From Micromonospora zamorensis (GTDB taxonomy: Bacteria > Actinomycetota > Actinomycetes > Mycobacteriales > Micromonosporaceae), in assembly GCF_900090275.1 (NCBI RefSeq), contig NZ_LT607755.1, positions 5,518,001 through 5,582,000 of the forward strand: a DNA stretch of 64,000 nucleotides, read 5' to 3'. The first letter of the stretch is position 1. Each line of letters begins with the position of its first letter. Both the position numbers and the translations under genes were made by a program. This document shows positions 34,153-42,328 of the stretch, in pieces. The notes under the pieces were generated by a model. The model saw nothing but the letters and a program-made list of their open reading frames with translations. It had not been told where the DNA came from and made no database searches.

Positions 34153-35015
34153 CGGGCCTCCCCCGCTGCTGGCTCGATCATCGGGTCGACGCCCTGGTCG
34201 GCCCCGGACTGCGCGGGTGTCGGCTCACCGGCCGCCGATCGGATCGACGGTGCGGCGGGTCGCGCCTGCACGGCGGCGGTGGAGGCGTCGGCGCGTACTC
34301 CCAGGACGTGGTGGCCCTCGGCGCGCAACCGGGCGACGGTGCCGGCGACCCGCGCGGCCGGCACCGCGACCTCGACCACGGCGAACGTCTCGTCCGCCGA
34401 CGACGTCTCCTCGGTCAGCGAACCGTCGGCCACCAGCCAGCGGCGCGCGGCCGGCAGCCGGATCGTCTCGCCACGGTGGTCGCTGACCAGAACGGCGCCG
34501 TCGGCGGCGAGCACCTCGGCGATCAGCTCGGGAACCAGCTCGCGGGTGGCGGCGTCCAGCCCCTCCCACGGCTCGTCGAGCACCAGCAGGCCCGGCGGGC
34601 GCAGCATCGCCTGGGCCAGGCCCACCTTCTGCGCGGTGCCCTTGGACAGCTCGGGCAGTCGGACCGAGCGGAAGGCGGACAACCCGAGCCGGTCGGTCCA
34701 GGAGGTCACCGCCTCGTCGGCCGCCGCTCCGCGCAAACCCGCGACCCGGGCCACGCCGGTGAGATAACGGGCCACGGTAAACGGCTGGTCGGCCGGGAAA
34801 CGCTCCGGCACCCAGCCCACCCGCGTCGGGCGGCCGGTGACCCGGCCCCGGCCCGGCCGGAGCACGCCGGCGGCCACCTGGAGCAGTGTCGACTTGCCCA
34901 CCCCGTTGCGGCCCAGCACGACAGCCGCCTCGCCCGGACCAATGTGCACGTCGATGCCTCGCAGCACCCACGGCCCGCGCCGGTGGTACCGCAACCAGAC
35001 GTCTTCCAGCCGCAT
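34149..35015 (-). CDS. ABC transporter ATP-binding protein
   Basis: About 288 residues. Walker A is GRNGVGKST, the Q-loop region VGWVPERFPADQP, the signature ELSKGTAQKVGLAQAM (LSKGT in place of LSGGQ), Walker B LLVLDEPWEGLD and the H-loop SDHRG. The last 80 residues are an extra domain and a low-complexity tail. I report ATG 35015 (MRLEDVWLRYHRRGPWVLRG); ATG 35033 would add six residues. With the permease it forms a probable exporter or regulator pair of unknown substrate. Confidence 0.85.
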   Translation of the reverse strand: MRLEDVWLRYHRRGPWVLRGIDVHIGPGEAAVVLGRNGVGKSTLLQVAAGVLRPGRGRVTGRPTRVGWVPERFPADQPFTVARYLTGVARVAGLRGAAADEAVTSWTDRLGLSAFRSVRLPELSKGTAQKVGLAQAMLRPPGLLVLDEPWEGLDAATRELVPELIAEVLAADGAVLVSDHRGETIRLPAARRWLVADGSLTEETSSADETFAVVEVAVPAARVAGTVARLRAEGHHVLGVRADASTAAVQARPAAPSIRSAAGEPTPAQSGADQGVDPMIEPAAGEAR

Positions 35016-35041
35016 GGGCCGAGCCTGCCACATCTCAAACG

Positions 35042-35079
35042 CGCCGGGGCGCCGCCACAATCGTGGCGACGCCCCGGCG
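35042..35079 (-). terminator. Hairpin terminator after rplA
   Basis: CGCCGGGGCG (35042-35051) pairs with 35070-35079; after one mismatch CGCCAC (35053-35058) pairs GTGGCG (35063-35068) around a 4-nt loop. It lies 15 nt after the rplA stop and has no U-tract. It separates rplKA from the ABC genes. Confidence 0.8.
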
Positions 35080-35094
35080 GAGCGAACTGTCGGC

Positions 35095-35811
35095 TCAGGC
35101 CTCGGCCTGGTCCTCCCGGAGGTTCTTCACCAGGTTCGGGTCGACCGGGACGCCCGGGCCCATCGTGGTGGTCAGGATGACCTTGCGGAGGTACTTGCCC
35201 TTGGACGCGGACGGCTTGGCACGCAGCACCTCGTCGAGCACCGCAGCGTAGTTGTCCACCAGCTGGCTCTCCGTGAAGGAGGCCTTGCCGATGATCAGGT
35301 GCAGGTTGGAGTGCTTGTCCACCCGGAAGGTGATCTTGCCACCCTTGATGTCCTGCACCGCCTTGGTGACGTCCATGGTCACAGTGCCGGTCTTCGGGTT
35401 CGGCATGAGACCGCGCGGGCCCAGGATCCGCGCGATCCGGCCGATCTTGGCCATCTGGTCCGGCGTGGCGATCGCCGCGTCGAAGTCCAGCCAACCACCC
35501 TGGATCCGGGCGACCAACTCGTCGGTGCCCACCTCGTCGGCACCCGCGGCGGCGGCCTCTTCGGCCTTCGCGCCGCTGGCGAACACGATCACGCGGGCGG
35601 TCTTACCGGTGCCGTGCGGCAGGTTGACCACGCCGCGGACCATCTGGTCCGCCTTGCGGGGGTCGACGCCGAGGCGCATGGCGACCTCAACCGTGGCGTC
35701 GAACTTGACGTTGGTGGTCTCCTTGGCCAGCTTCACGGCCTCGGAGGGGGTGTAGAGCTTCGACCGGTCGATGACATCGGCGGCCTTGCGGTAGCTCTTG
35801 CTGCGCTGCAT
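35095..35811 (-). CDS. rplA: 50S ribosomal protein L1
   Basis: 238 residues, [20 protein letters not shown] then the two-domain L1 fold with [20 protein letters not shown] and [21 protein letters not shown]1 forms the mobile stalk at the E site. In E. coli it represses the L11-L1 operon by binding the leader. AGGAG lies before the ATG. It is 78 nt downstream of rplK. Confidence 0.99.
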   Translation of the reverse strand: MQRSKSYRKAADVIDRSKLYTPSEAVKLAKETTNVKFDATVEVAMRLGVDPRKADQMVRGVVNLPHGTGKTARVIVFASGAKAEEAAAAGADEVGTDELVARIQGGWLDFDAAIATPDQMAKIGRIARILGPRGLMPNPKTGTVTMDVTKAVQDIKGGKITFRVDKHSNLHLIIGKASFTESQLVDNYAAVLDEVLRAKPSASKGKYLRKVILTTTMGPGVPVDPNLVKNLREDQAEA

Positions 35812-35889
35812 TGCTGATTACTCCTGTGGTCTCTGGCGGGCCGCTCGGCGCGAGCCCTCCCACGGTCGGGTCGAAGGCTTTGGCCGACG

Positions 35890-36321
35890 TCAGTCGTTGA
35901 CGGTGATGCCCATCGACCGGGCGGTGCCGGCGATGATCTTCTCGGCCTGGGCCAGGTCGTTGGCGTTGAGGTCGGCCATCTTCTTCTCGGCGATCTCACG
36001 CAGCTGGGCGCGGCTGACCGAGCCGACCTTCTCGGACTGCGGAACACCCGAGCCCTTCTGCACACCGGCGGCCTTGATCAGCAGCCGGGCAGCGGGCGGG
36101 GTCTTCAGCACGAAGGTGAAGGACCGGTCCTCGTAGACGCTGATCTCGGCGGGGACGATGTCGCCCCGCTGGGACTCGGTCTGCGAGTTGTAGGACTTGC
36201 AGAACTCCATGATGTTCACGCCGTGCTGGCCGAGCGCGGGGCCGACCGGCGGCGCCGGCGTGGCCTGGCCCGCCGGCAGCTGAAGCGTGAACGTCTTGAC
36301 GAGCTTCTTCTTCGGAGGCAT
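35890..36321 (-). CDS. rplK: 50S ribosomal protein L11
   Basis: 143 residues: [20 protein letters not shown], then [20 protein letters not shown] and the C-terminal rRNA-binding domain. L11 organises the GTPase-associated centre, the thiostrepton-binding region. The ATG at 36321 has AGGAAGTGAC before it; upstream in-frame codons fall in the leader. Confidence 0.99.
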   Translation of the reverse strand: MPPKKKLVKTFTLQLPAGQATPAPPVGPALGQHGVNIMEFCKSYNSQTESQRGDIVPAEISVYEDRSFTFVLKTPPAARLLIKAAGVQKGSGVPQSEKVGSVSRAQLREIAEKKMADLNANDLAQAEKIIAGTARSMGITVND

Positions 36322-36356
36322 GTCACTTCCTGGGGCTTGGAGCTGGGAAAATGCGG

Positions 36357-36418
36357 CTGTCGCCGCCCTCGGAGCGCGCACGGTCAGCGCGGTGCGACAG
36401 CGGCGACATTCAAGAGTA
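36357..36418 (-). promoter_or_regulatory. rplK leader: candidate -10 and leader stem
   Basis: A -10-like TACTCT (36413-36418) matches those of rpsL and rplJ, but no good -35 is visible. Downstream, CTGTCGC (36357-36363) can pair with GCGACAG (36394-36400) in the leader. This is where L1 would act if it autoregulates this operon as in E. coli; that part is inference. Confidence 0.4.
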
Positions 36419-36473
36419 GCGCAGGCCGCAGCCCACTCGTCCGCCGAGGTCGAGCGGGAGGGCATACGCCGAC

Positions 36474-36501
36474 GTCGGCGGCGGGCAGGCCCGCCGCCGA
36501 C
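36474..36501 (-). terminator. Hairpin terminator after nusG
   Basis: GTCGGCGGCGGGC (36474-36486) is followed after two bases by its perfect complement (36489-36501), 6 nt after the nusG stop. Allowing a loop, 11 bp can pair. No U-tract. It separates secE-nusG from rplK-rplA. Confidence 0.7.
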
Positions 36502-36507
36502 GACCAG

Positions 36508-37230
36508 TCAGATCTTGGCGACCTGGTTGAAGTTGAGCTCCACCGGGGTCTCGCGACCGAAGATCGACACCAGCACCTTGAGCTTCTGCTGGTCGGCGTT
36601 GATCTCGCTGATGGTGGCCGGCAGCGATGCGAACGCGCCGTCGGTGACGGTGACGGAGTCGCCCACCTCGAAGTCGAGGACCTTGATCTCCGGCTTCGAC
36701 TTCTTCTGCTCGGTCTCGACGGCCGGTGCCAGCCACTTCAGCACCTCGTCGAGGGAGAGCGGGGCGGGCCGGTCGGCCCGGTCGGTCGCGCCGACGAAGC
36801 CGGTCACGCCCGGGGTGTTACGGACACAGGAGTACGACTCGGCGGTCAGCTCCATCCGGACCAGGATGTAGCCCGGGAAGACCTTGGCCTGGATCTGGGA
36901 ACGCTTACCGTTCTTGACCTCGACCTCTTCCCGGGTCGGCACCTCGACCTGGTAGATGAAGTCCTCCATGTCGAGGCTCGTGATCCGGGTCTCGAGGTTG
37001 GTCTTGACCTTGTTCTCGTAGCCGGCGTAAGAGTGCACCACATACCAGTCACCCGGCGCGTAGCGCAGCTTCTGCCTCAGCTCGGCAACTGCGTCGAACT
37101 CCTCGTCCGGTGCGGGCTCGGTCGTTGGGAACTCCGGCTCGCTGGCGGCCTCAACCGACTCGTCACCAGCCGCCGTCGCGACCGTGGACTGCTCGTCCAC
37201 CTGTCCGGCGGTCTCGTCGTACTCAGGCAC
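36508..37230 (-). CDS. nusG: Transcription termination/antitermination protein NusG
   Basis: 240 residues. An acidic N-terminal extension of about 55 residues precedes the NGN domain ([20 protein letters not shown]), and the KOW domain follows ([20 protein letters not shown]). NusG binds RpoC and RpoB and links to Rho or S10. The start is GTG at 37230 with GGAAGTGAG upstream. It is 39 nt after secE. Such N-terminal extensions are usual in actinobacteria. Confidence 0.98.
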   Translation of the reverse strand: MPEYDETAGQVDEQSTVATAAGDESVEAASEPEFPTTEPAPDEEFDAVAELRQKLRYAPGDWYVVHSYAGYENKVKTNLETRITSLDMEDFIYQVEVPTREEVEVKNGKRSQIQAKVFPGYILVRMELTAESYSCVRNTPGVTGFVGATDRADRPAPLSLDEVLKWLAPAVETEQKKSKPEIKVLDFEVGDSVTVTDGAFASLPATISEINADQQKLKVLVSIFGRETPVELNFNQVAKI

Positions 37231-37269
37231 GCTCGCTCACTTCCGTCACTATCGGCTGGAGGCAGCCGG

Positions 37270-37662
37270 TCAGTCCGAGTTGCCGAAGACAAACAGCACG
37301 ACCTTGGCGAAGCCGTAGTCCAGCACACCGACGATCGTCAGCATGACCGCGACGAACGTCACCACCACGGCGGTGTAGGTCAGCAACTCCTTGCGGGTCG
37401 GCCAGATGACCTTACGCAGTTCGGCTACGACCTCGCGGAAGAACCGGGCGATGCGGCCGAACACGCCCACCCGACCCGTTTCCGACCGGGTGGTCGGTCG
37501 GCTGTCTGCCGACTCTGCCCGGGCGCGGGACCGCGTGGCGGTGCCTCCCCGGGATACCGGCTCGTCCGCGCTGGAGGCGTCGTCGTCGGCTACGTCGTCG
37601 ACGACCTCGTCGTCCAGACGATCGTCGCCGGCGTCCTCGCCGTGCCGCTTGTTGTCGGCCAC
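37270..37662 (-). CDS. secE: Preprotein translocase subunit SecE
   Basis: 130 residues. The first 65 are an acidic, charged cytoplasmic extension (DDRLDDEVVDDVADDD). The conserved SecE core follows (FFREVVAELRKVIWPTRKEL) and one membrane helix (AVVVTFVAVMLTIVGVLDYG). I chose the GTG at 37662, with GGAGGG 5 nt upstream; further upstream reading is not conserved. It is the partner of SecY. Confidence 0.96.
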   Translation of the reverse strand: MADNKRHGEDAGDDRLDDEVVDDVADDDASSADEPVSRGGTATRSRARAESADSRPTTRSETGRVGVFGRIARFFREVVAELRKVIWPTRKELLTYTAVVVTFVAVMLTIVGVLDYGFAKVVLFVFGNSD

Positions 37663-37876
37663 TTCGCCCTCCGTCGCGGAATCTCGGGTCGCACGCCGAG
37701 TGGCGTACGCGGCGCTGGTCACGCCGGCCGGGCCTAACCGTCCCGCGACGGGCCGCGGCCGGTGGATCATCCGGAGGGCCCCGATTGCCTCGGAACCACC
37801 CCGCCGATGCCACCACCACGGGCCGGACGCCGCCAAGCTGGCGGCGCGACCCACGGGAACGGTCAGGCCTGAGGCG

Positions 37877-37949
<73 letters not shown>

Positions 37950-38050
37950 ATGTGGCAACACTCGCCCCACGCGGCCACAGACGACCGAGCAGGGGTCACT
38001 TGCCCCACGGCGGACCAGTGTACGGGTAGCCACCCGACTTTCCCAACCGG

Positions 38051-38076
38051 TCTCCCCGCCACGCGTGGCGGGGAGA
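38051..38076 (-). terminator. 26-nt perfect palindrome after hadB
   Basis: TCTCCCCGCCACG (38051-38063) is followed directly by its exact complement (38064-38076), 2 nt after the hadB stop. With a minimal loop 11 bp pair. No U-tract. It probably terminates hadAB. Confidence 0.75.
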
Positions 38077-38078
38077 GT

Positions 38079-38471
38079 TCAGCGGGTCGAACGGATGGTC
38101 GCCCGTGCCTGTGAGAGCACCTTCTCGCCCCCGCAGACCGCCGTCACATCGATCCGGGTCAGGCCGTCCTCGGTCACCTCACGGACCCGCGCGGTGACCT
38201 CGATCTCGGTCCCCTGGTCGTCGTCGGGGACGACCACGGGCCGGGTGAAACGGACGTTGTACTCGACCACCGCGTCCGGTGCCCCGGCCCACTCGGTGAT
38301 CGCCCGGCCGACCAGCGCCATGGTGAACATGCCATGGGCGATCACCCCGGGCAGACCCACCTTGGTGGCGACCCGGTCGCTCCAGTGGATCGGGTTGAAG
38401 TCGCCCGAGGCGCCGGCGTAGCGGACCAGGTCCGCGCGGGTCACCCGGAACGTCTGTGCTGCCAACTCCAT
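38079..38471 (-). CDS. hadB: MaoC-like dehydratase, HadB-type
   Basis: 130-residue single hot-dog domain. The hydratase 2 motif is ASGDFNPIHWSDRVATKVGL followed by PGVIAHGMFTM, with the catalytic Asp and His present. It resembles the catalytic subunit HadB of the (3R)-hydroxyacyl-ACP dehydratase of mycobacterial FAS-II. It begins 1 nt after the hadA stop. Micromonospora makes no mycolic acids, so the substrate is probably another fatty acyl or polyketide chain. No hadC follows; the next gene is tRNA-Trp. Confidence 0.9.
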   Translation of the reverse strand: MELAAQTFRVTRADLVRYAGASGDFNPIHWSDRVATKVGLPGVIAHGMFTMALVGRAITEWAGAPDAVVEYNVRFTRPVVVPDDDQGTEIEVTARVREVTEDGLTRIDVTAVCGGEKVLSQARATIRSTR

Positions 38472-38472
38472 C

Positions 38473-38919
38473 TCAGGCCTCCCCGCGTACGACGTACTTG
38501 GCCCAGACGGACACGACCGGGTCACCGCCGACGGTGCTCACGTCGGTGCGGGTGGTCAGGAAACCGTGCCCGCCCCGGGTGCTGACGTCCTCGATGGTGT
38601 TGGTGCAGACCAGCTCGTCGCCGGCGACCACCGGCCGGGTGTACGCGAACCGCTGGTCGCCGTGCACCACCCGGCTGTAGTCCACGCCCAGGGCCGGATC
38701 CTCGATGATCTGGCTGCTCGCGGCCATCGTGATGATCACCGGGAAGGTCGGCGGGGCAACCACGTCGGAGTGGCCCAGCGCCCGAGCGGCCTCCGGGTCG
38801 TGATGAGCCGGGTCGGTGGCGCCGATGGCGCTCGCGAACTCACGGATCTTTTCTCGGCCCACCTGATAGGGGGCGGTCGGCGGATAGGTCCGGCCGACGA
38901 AGGAAGGGTCCAGAGACAT
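38473..38919 (-). CDS. hadA: MaoC-like N-terminal dehydratase domain protein, HadA-type
   Basis: 148 residues; MSLDPSFVGRTYPPTAPYQV, then YSRVVHGDQRFAYTRPVVAG. This is the substrate-binding hot-dog fold (FAS1 dehydratase region) that lacks the catalytic motif and pairs with HadB. In M. tuberculosis hadA lies between rpmG2 and hadB, as here. It starts at ATG 38919. Confidence 0.9.
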   Translation of the reverse strand: MSLDPSFVGRTYPPTAPYQVGREKIREFASAIGATDPAHHDPEAARALGHSDVVAPPTFPVIITMAASSQIIEDPALGVDYSRVVHGDQRFAYTRPVVAGDELVCTNTIEDVSTRGGHGFLTTRTDVSTVGGDPVVSVWAKYVVRGEA

Positions 38920-38942
38920 GCCGCGAACCTACACGGAAAGCA

Positions 38943-39005
38943 CAATCGCCGATCCGGTCGGCAGGCGGCGGCGGAGCCGCGCCAAACCGGTCAGATCGGC
39001 GATTG
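38943..39005 (-). promoter_or_regulatory. Long-arm inverted repeat upstream of hadA
   Basis: CAATCGCCGATC (38943-38954) pairs perfectly with GATCGGCGATTG (38994-39005); CCGGT/ACCGG and a GC stem can form inside. It lies 24 nt upstream of hadA. It could be a regulatory RNA stem or a second terminator for rpmG. Confidence 0.5.
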
Positions 39006-39019
39006 AAAGCTTCGACAGC

Positions 39020-39038
39020 GGCCGGCGCGAAGCCGGCC
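39020..39038 (-). terminator. Hairpin terminator after rpmG
   Basis: GGCCGGC (39020-39026) pairs with GCCGGCC (39032-39038) around a 5-nt loop, 5 nt after the rpmG stop. Confidence 0.6.
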
Positions 39039-39043
39039 CCGGG

Positions 39044-39211
39044 TCAGCGGGTCTCGCGGTGGACCGTGTGCCGACCGTCGCGCGGGCAGAACTTCTTCAG
39101 CTCGATGCGGTCGGGGTCGTTACGCCGGTTCTTGCGCGTGATGTAGTTGCGCTCCTTGCACTCCACACACGCCAAAGTGATCTTCGGCCGGACATCGGTA
39201 GCCTTCGCCAC
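39044..39211 (-). CDS. rpmG: 50S ribosomal protein L33
   Basis: 55 residues: [20 protein letters not shown], then [20 protein letters not shown] and TVHRETR. The first zinc pair (CVEC) is intact but the second is CPRD, so the fourth Cys of the C+ site is missing. The start is GTG at 39211 with AGGAAGG upstream. In actinobacteria this copy sits beside had genes and secE-nusG. Other L33 copies are likely elsewhere in the genome. Confidence 0.97.
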   Translation of the reverse strand: MAKATDVRPKITLACVECKERNYITRKNRRNDPDRIELKKFCPRDGRHTVHRETR

Positions 39212-39345
39212 GGCGGAGTGCCTTCCTCGCTAACGGAAACAACTACGACGCGCCAGCCTAGACGCTGACAGCGCGGACATGCAAAGTGGGCGCCAGAAGC
39301 GCCCATTTTCTTACGACCACCGGCAACGAGCCCGGAAGACGAGAG

Positions 39346-39418
39346 TAGCGGTGGCCGGACTTGAACCGGCGACACAGCGATTATGAGCCGCTTGCTCTAC
39401 CATCTGAGCTACACCGCT
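39346..39418 (-). tRNA. metT: tRNA-Met (anticodon CAT, elongator type)
   Basis: 73 nt; the acceptor AGCGGTG pairs CACCGCT, discriminator A. The anticodon loop CTCATAA contains CAT. A fully paired first base pair (A-T) argues for an elongator rather than the initiator. It is 25 nt downstream of tRNA-Thr. Confidence 0.96.
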
Positions 39419-39442
39419 GCGATGGGTCCAGCTGAACCCTCG

Positions 39443-39515
39443 AGCCCCCTTACGGAATCGAACCGTAGACCTTCTCCTTACCATGGAGACGCTCTGCCGA
39501 CTGAGCTAAGGGGGC
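39443..39515 (-). tRNA. thrT: tRNA-Thr (anticodon GGT)
   Basis: 73 nt; the acceptor GCCCCCT pairs AGGGGGC, discriminator T. The anticodon loop ATGGTAA contains GGT. It is the first gene of the tRNA-Thr, tRNA-Met, rpmG, hadA, hadB array. Confidence 0.97.
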
Positions 39516-39608
39516 CTGCGCGATCTCCCCGTGGGGCGCGCAGGAGTAAGAGTACACGGCCCGGCTCGACAGGTGAAATCGGATCCCCGGTGATCGTCCG
39601 CGCACTGC

Positions 39609-42137
39609 TCAGGGCACAACACGCAGGCGCGGAAGCTCCCCGCTGGCGACCGTCTCCGGCTCGACCTGGGCACCGAACCAGGCAGCCAACCGCTCGTACG
39701 GCAGTGGCCTGCTGAACAGGAAGCCCTGCCCGATCTCACAGCCGATGTCCTGGAGAAGCTCCAGGGTCAACTCGCTCTCCACGCCCTCGGCCACCACCGC
39801 CAGGCCGAACTGCTGTGAGAGGGTCACCACGGCGTTGACGATCGCCAGGTCCCCCGGGTCGGTCGCCATGCCCTGCACGAAGGAACGGTCCACCTTCACC
39901 TCGTGCACCGGCAGCCGGCGCAGGTGCGCCAGGGACGAGTCACCCGTGCCGAAGTCGTCCACCGACAGCCGTACGCCGAGATCCCGCAGCCGTTGCAGGG
40001 TGGGGATCGGCCGGTCCGTGCCGTCCAGCACCCCCGACTCGGTGATCTCCAGGGTGAGCCGCTGCGCCGGCACCCCGTACTCGGTCAACAACTCCTGGAC
40101 CCGGTCCGGGAAGTGCTGGTCGGTGAGCGTACGAGCCGAGAGGTTGACCGCGATGGGCAGCGGCTGGTCGGCCAGCGCCCAGTCCCGGCTGCGCCGAAGG
40201 CCCTCCCGGAGCACCACCTCGGTGAGCCGGCTCAACTGGCCGGTGTGCTCGGCCACCGCCACGAAGTCCTCGGGCGCGACAGTGCCGTGCGCCGGGTGCT
40301 CCCAGCGGGCCAGACACTCCACACCCACCAGGCGGCGGTCCCGCAGAGTCACCTTGGGCTGGAAGTAGACCTCCAGCTCGTTCTGGTCCAGTGCTCGGCG
40401 CAGATCGCCGGCCAGACCCAACCGGCGCAGTGAACGGGACTCCAGCGCGGGGGTGAACAGCTGCACGCTGCCCGGCACCGACTTGGCCGCGGTGGCCGCC
40501 AGGTCGACCCGGAGCAGCAAGGTCGCCGCATCGCTGCCGTGATCGGGGTGTACGGCCACCCCGACAGCGGTGTTGACGTCGAGGGTGAGCGCGTTGAAGA
40601 CCATCTCGTCGCGGATCTGCTCACGCAACTGGCCGGCCAGCTCAAGTGCCGCCTCGGCGCTCTCCAACCGCAACGTCACCAGGAACTCGTCGCCGCTCGC
40701 ACGGCCGACCAGCGCCGACGACGGAGCATTGGCGCGCAACCGGTTGGCGACCTCGGCCAGGACCTTGTCCCCCGCGGCGTGGCCCAACGACTCGTTGACC
40801 TGCCGCAGCCCGTCCACGTCGAACAGCAGCAGCGCCACCACCTCACCGGGCGCACGGATCTTGACCGCCTCTTCCAGCGCGCCGGTGATTCGGCGCCGGT
40901 TGGGCAGCCGCGTCAAGGCATCGTGGTACGCGTCGTGTCGCAGTCGGTCGACCAGCCGGGAGTTTTCCAGGGCGACGGCCGCGTGCGCAGCCACCGTCTC
41001 GAACAACGGCACGTCCTTGCGAACGAAGTAGTTGCTGTCGCCGAGCCGGTTGGCCACCTCAAGGGTGCCGATGATGACCTGACCAGACCGCAGTGGCAGC
41101 ACGATCACGTCCTTGACCCTCTGCCCGGCCAACTCGCCACGCAGGTCGGCGTCGGTGGTCATGCCACGCCCGACCGCGACGACGCGACCTTCGTCGCGAG
41201 CCCGCTTCCGCAGGACCGCCGGGGTCTTGGCGAGGTCGAGCAGACCGGGATCGTCATTGCGCGCAGTCAGCAGCACCTCCGGATGCCGGCCCTGAGCGGG
41301 TAACCAGAGCGTGGCGTACTCCGCCTGCATCAGCGCGCGCACCCGCAGCAGGAGCGCGTCCGCCAGGGTGCCGTCCTGGCCGCTCTCGACCACCGCCCGA
41401 CTCAGCTCGTACATGTCGGCGAGGGTGCGGTGCTGTCGGAAGAACTGCGCGTACGCGCGATAGACGATGGAGAGGGCGACGACGAGGGCCGCCAACAGCA
41501 GCAGCGACCACCAGGTGACCGCGATGAGAATGAGGACGACCAGACCGCTGGCGATGTTGATGGCAGCGGTGAGCAGTGCCGGCGGACACCGTCGGATGGC
41601 CTCCCAGCCCACCTGCCATCCCTGCAGGAGCGTGTGCACTCCGGCCACGGAGAGCAGGCTCACCACGTTGACCATACTGGCCGCGACGAAAAGTATCAGC
41701 CAGGTGCCGGGGCCGATACCCTGCACGGACGGCAGGACCTGCAGCACCAGGACCGCCAGTGACGAGCCGGCAGCGGCTCGAGCGACGTTGAACCAGAACT
41801 TCGTCGCACCGAAGCGATGCCGCAGGTGCGTGATGACGGCCGCGAGGGTGTAGATGGTGACCACCGTCAGTGGCCGGACGAGGTAGAACGCCATCACCAA
41901 CGGAATCTCGGTGAGGGTCACCCCGATCGACTGACGGCGAACGGTGAAGTTGAGCACCGGAAGGCCTGCGGCCACCATGCCGACCAGCAGGGCGGCTGCG
42001 AGCGGCCATTCCCCGAACGGCTCAGGAGCAACCAGGCCGACGACTGTGGAGCAGACGACGGCCAGCAGCGCCATTGGCCCGGTGATGAGCCAGGCACGCT
42101 CGGTGGAGCGGGGGCCCGCGCGGCCGCTACCCGCCAT
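39609..42137 (-). CDS. Membrane GGDEF-EAL cyclic di-GMP signalling protein
   Basis: 842 residues. About seven membrane helices at 15-235, a GAF-like domain at 240-395, GGDEF at 405-560 and EAL at 575-820. The GGDEF signature is SGDEF (481-485), one residue off consensus. The EAL signature is Glu607-Cys-Leu, with the other phosphodiesterase residues kept: Asn665, Glu697, Asp727-Asp728, Lys748, Glu784 and Gln804. So phosphodiesterase activity is plausible and cyclase activity possible. I chose the ATG at 42137 with GAGGGG upstream. A 46-residue membrane peptide gene lies 50 nt upstream. Confidence 0.93.
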   Translation of the reverse strand: MAGSGRAGPRSTERAWLITGPMALLAVVCSTVVGLVAPEPFGEWPLAAALLVGMVAAGLPVLNFTVRRQSIGVTLTEIPLVMAFYLVRPLTVVTIYTLAAVITHLRHRFGATKFWFNVARAAAGSSLAVLVLQVLPSVQGIGPGTWLILFVAASMVNVVSLLSVAGVHTLLQGWQVGWEAIRRCPPALLTAAINIASGLVVLILIAVTWWSLLLLAALVVALSIVYRAYAQFFRQHRTLADMYELSRAVVESGQDGTLADALLLRVRALMQAEYATLWLPAQGRHPEVLLTARNDDPGLLDLAKTPAVLRKRARDEGRVVAVGRGMTTDADLRGELAGQRVKDVIVLPLRSGQVIIGTLEVANRLGDSNYFVRKDVPLFETVAAHAAVALENSRLVDRLRHDAYHDALTRLPNRRRITGALEEAVKIRAPGEVVALLLFDVDGLRQVNESLGHAAGDKVLAEVANRLRANAPSSALVGRASGDEFLVTLRLESAEAALELAGQLREQIRDEMVFNALTLDVNTAVGVAVHPDHGSDAATLLLRVDLAATAAKSVPGSVQLFTPALESRSLRRLGLAGDLRRALDQNELEVYFQPKVTLRDRRLVGVECLARWEHPAHGTVAPEDFVAVAEHTGQLSRLTEVVLREGLRRSRDWALADQPLPIAVNLSARTLTDQHFPDRVQELLTEYGVPAQRLTLEITESGVLDGTDRPIPTLQRLRDLGVRLSVDDFGTGDSSLAHLRRLPVHEVKVDRSFVQGMATDPGDLAIVNAVVTLSQQFGLAVVAEGVESELTLELLQDIGCEIGQGFLFSRPLPYERLAAWFGAQVEPETVASGELPRLRVVP

Positions 42138-42187
42138 GCAAAGCCCCCTCACCGCCCCGCTGGTCTACATCGTCGAGATTGTGTTCC

Positions 42188-42328
42188 TCAGTGGGGTGCC
42201 GGCATGTTCCAGATGAAGTCCGCCGTGTGCATGTACCCGTCCCAAGGGCCACCGACGAAGACGCCGGCCGCGAGGGCGGAAAGCACCAAGAACGAGCCAA
42301 GCAGCCGGCCCAGCGTTCGACCAGACAT
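42188..42328 (-). CDS. 46-residue single-helix membrane protein
   Basis: MSGRTLGRLLGSFLVLSALA, then AGVFVGGPWDGYMHTADFIW and NMPAPH. One hydrophobic helix at about 9-26 and a short aromatic C-terminus. The Shine-Dalgarno AGGAG lies 5 nt before the ATG, strong support for so small a gene. It is 50 nt upstream of the GGDEF-EAL gene on the same strand and may be co-transcribed and act with it. Function unknown. Confidence 0.65.
   Translation of the reverse strand: MSGRTLGRLLGSFLVLSALAAGVFVGGPWDGYMHTADFIWNMPAPH

Noticed and set aside
36322-36465. Longer rplK start
   Set aside because: The extra 48 codons lie in the leader; the ATG at 36321 has a good Shine-Dalgarno and the family N-terminus.
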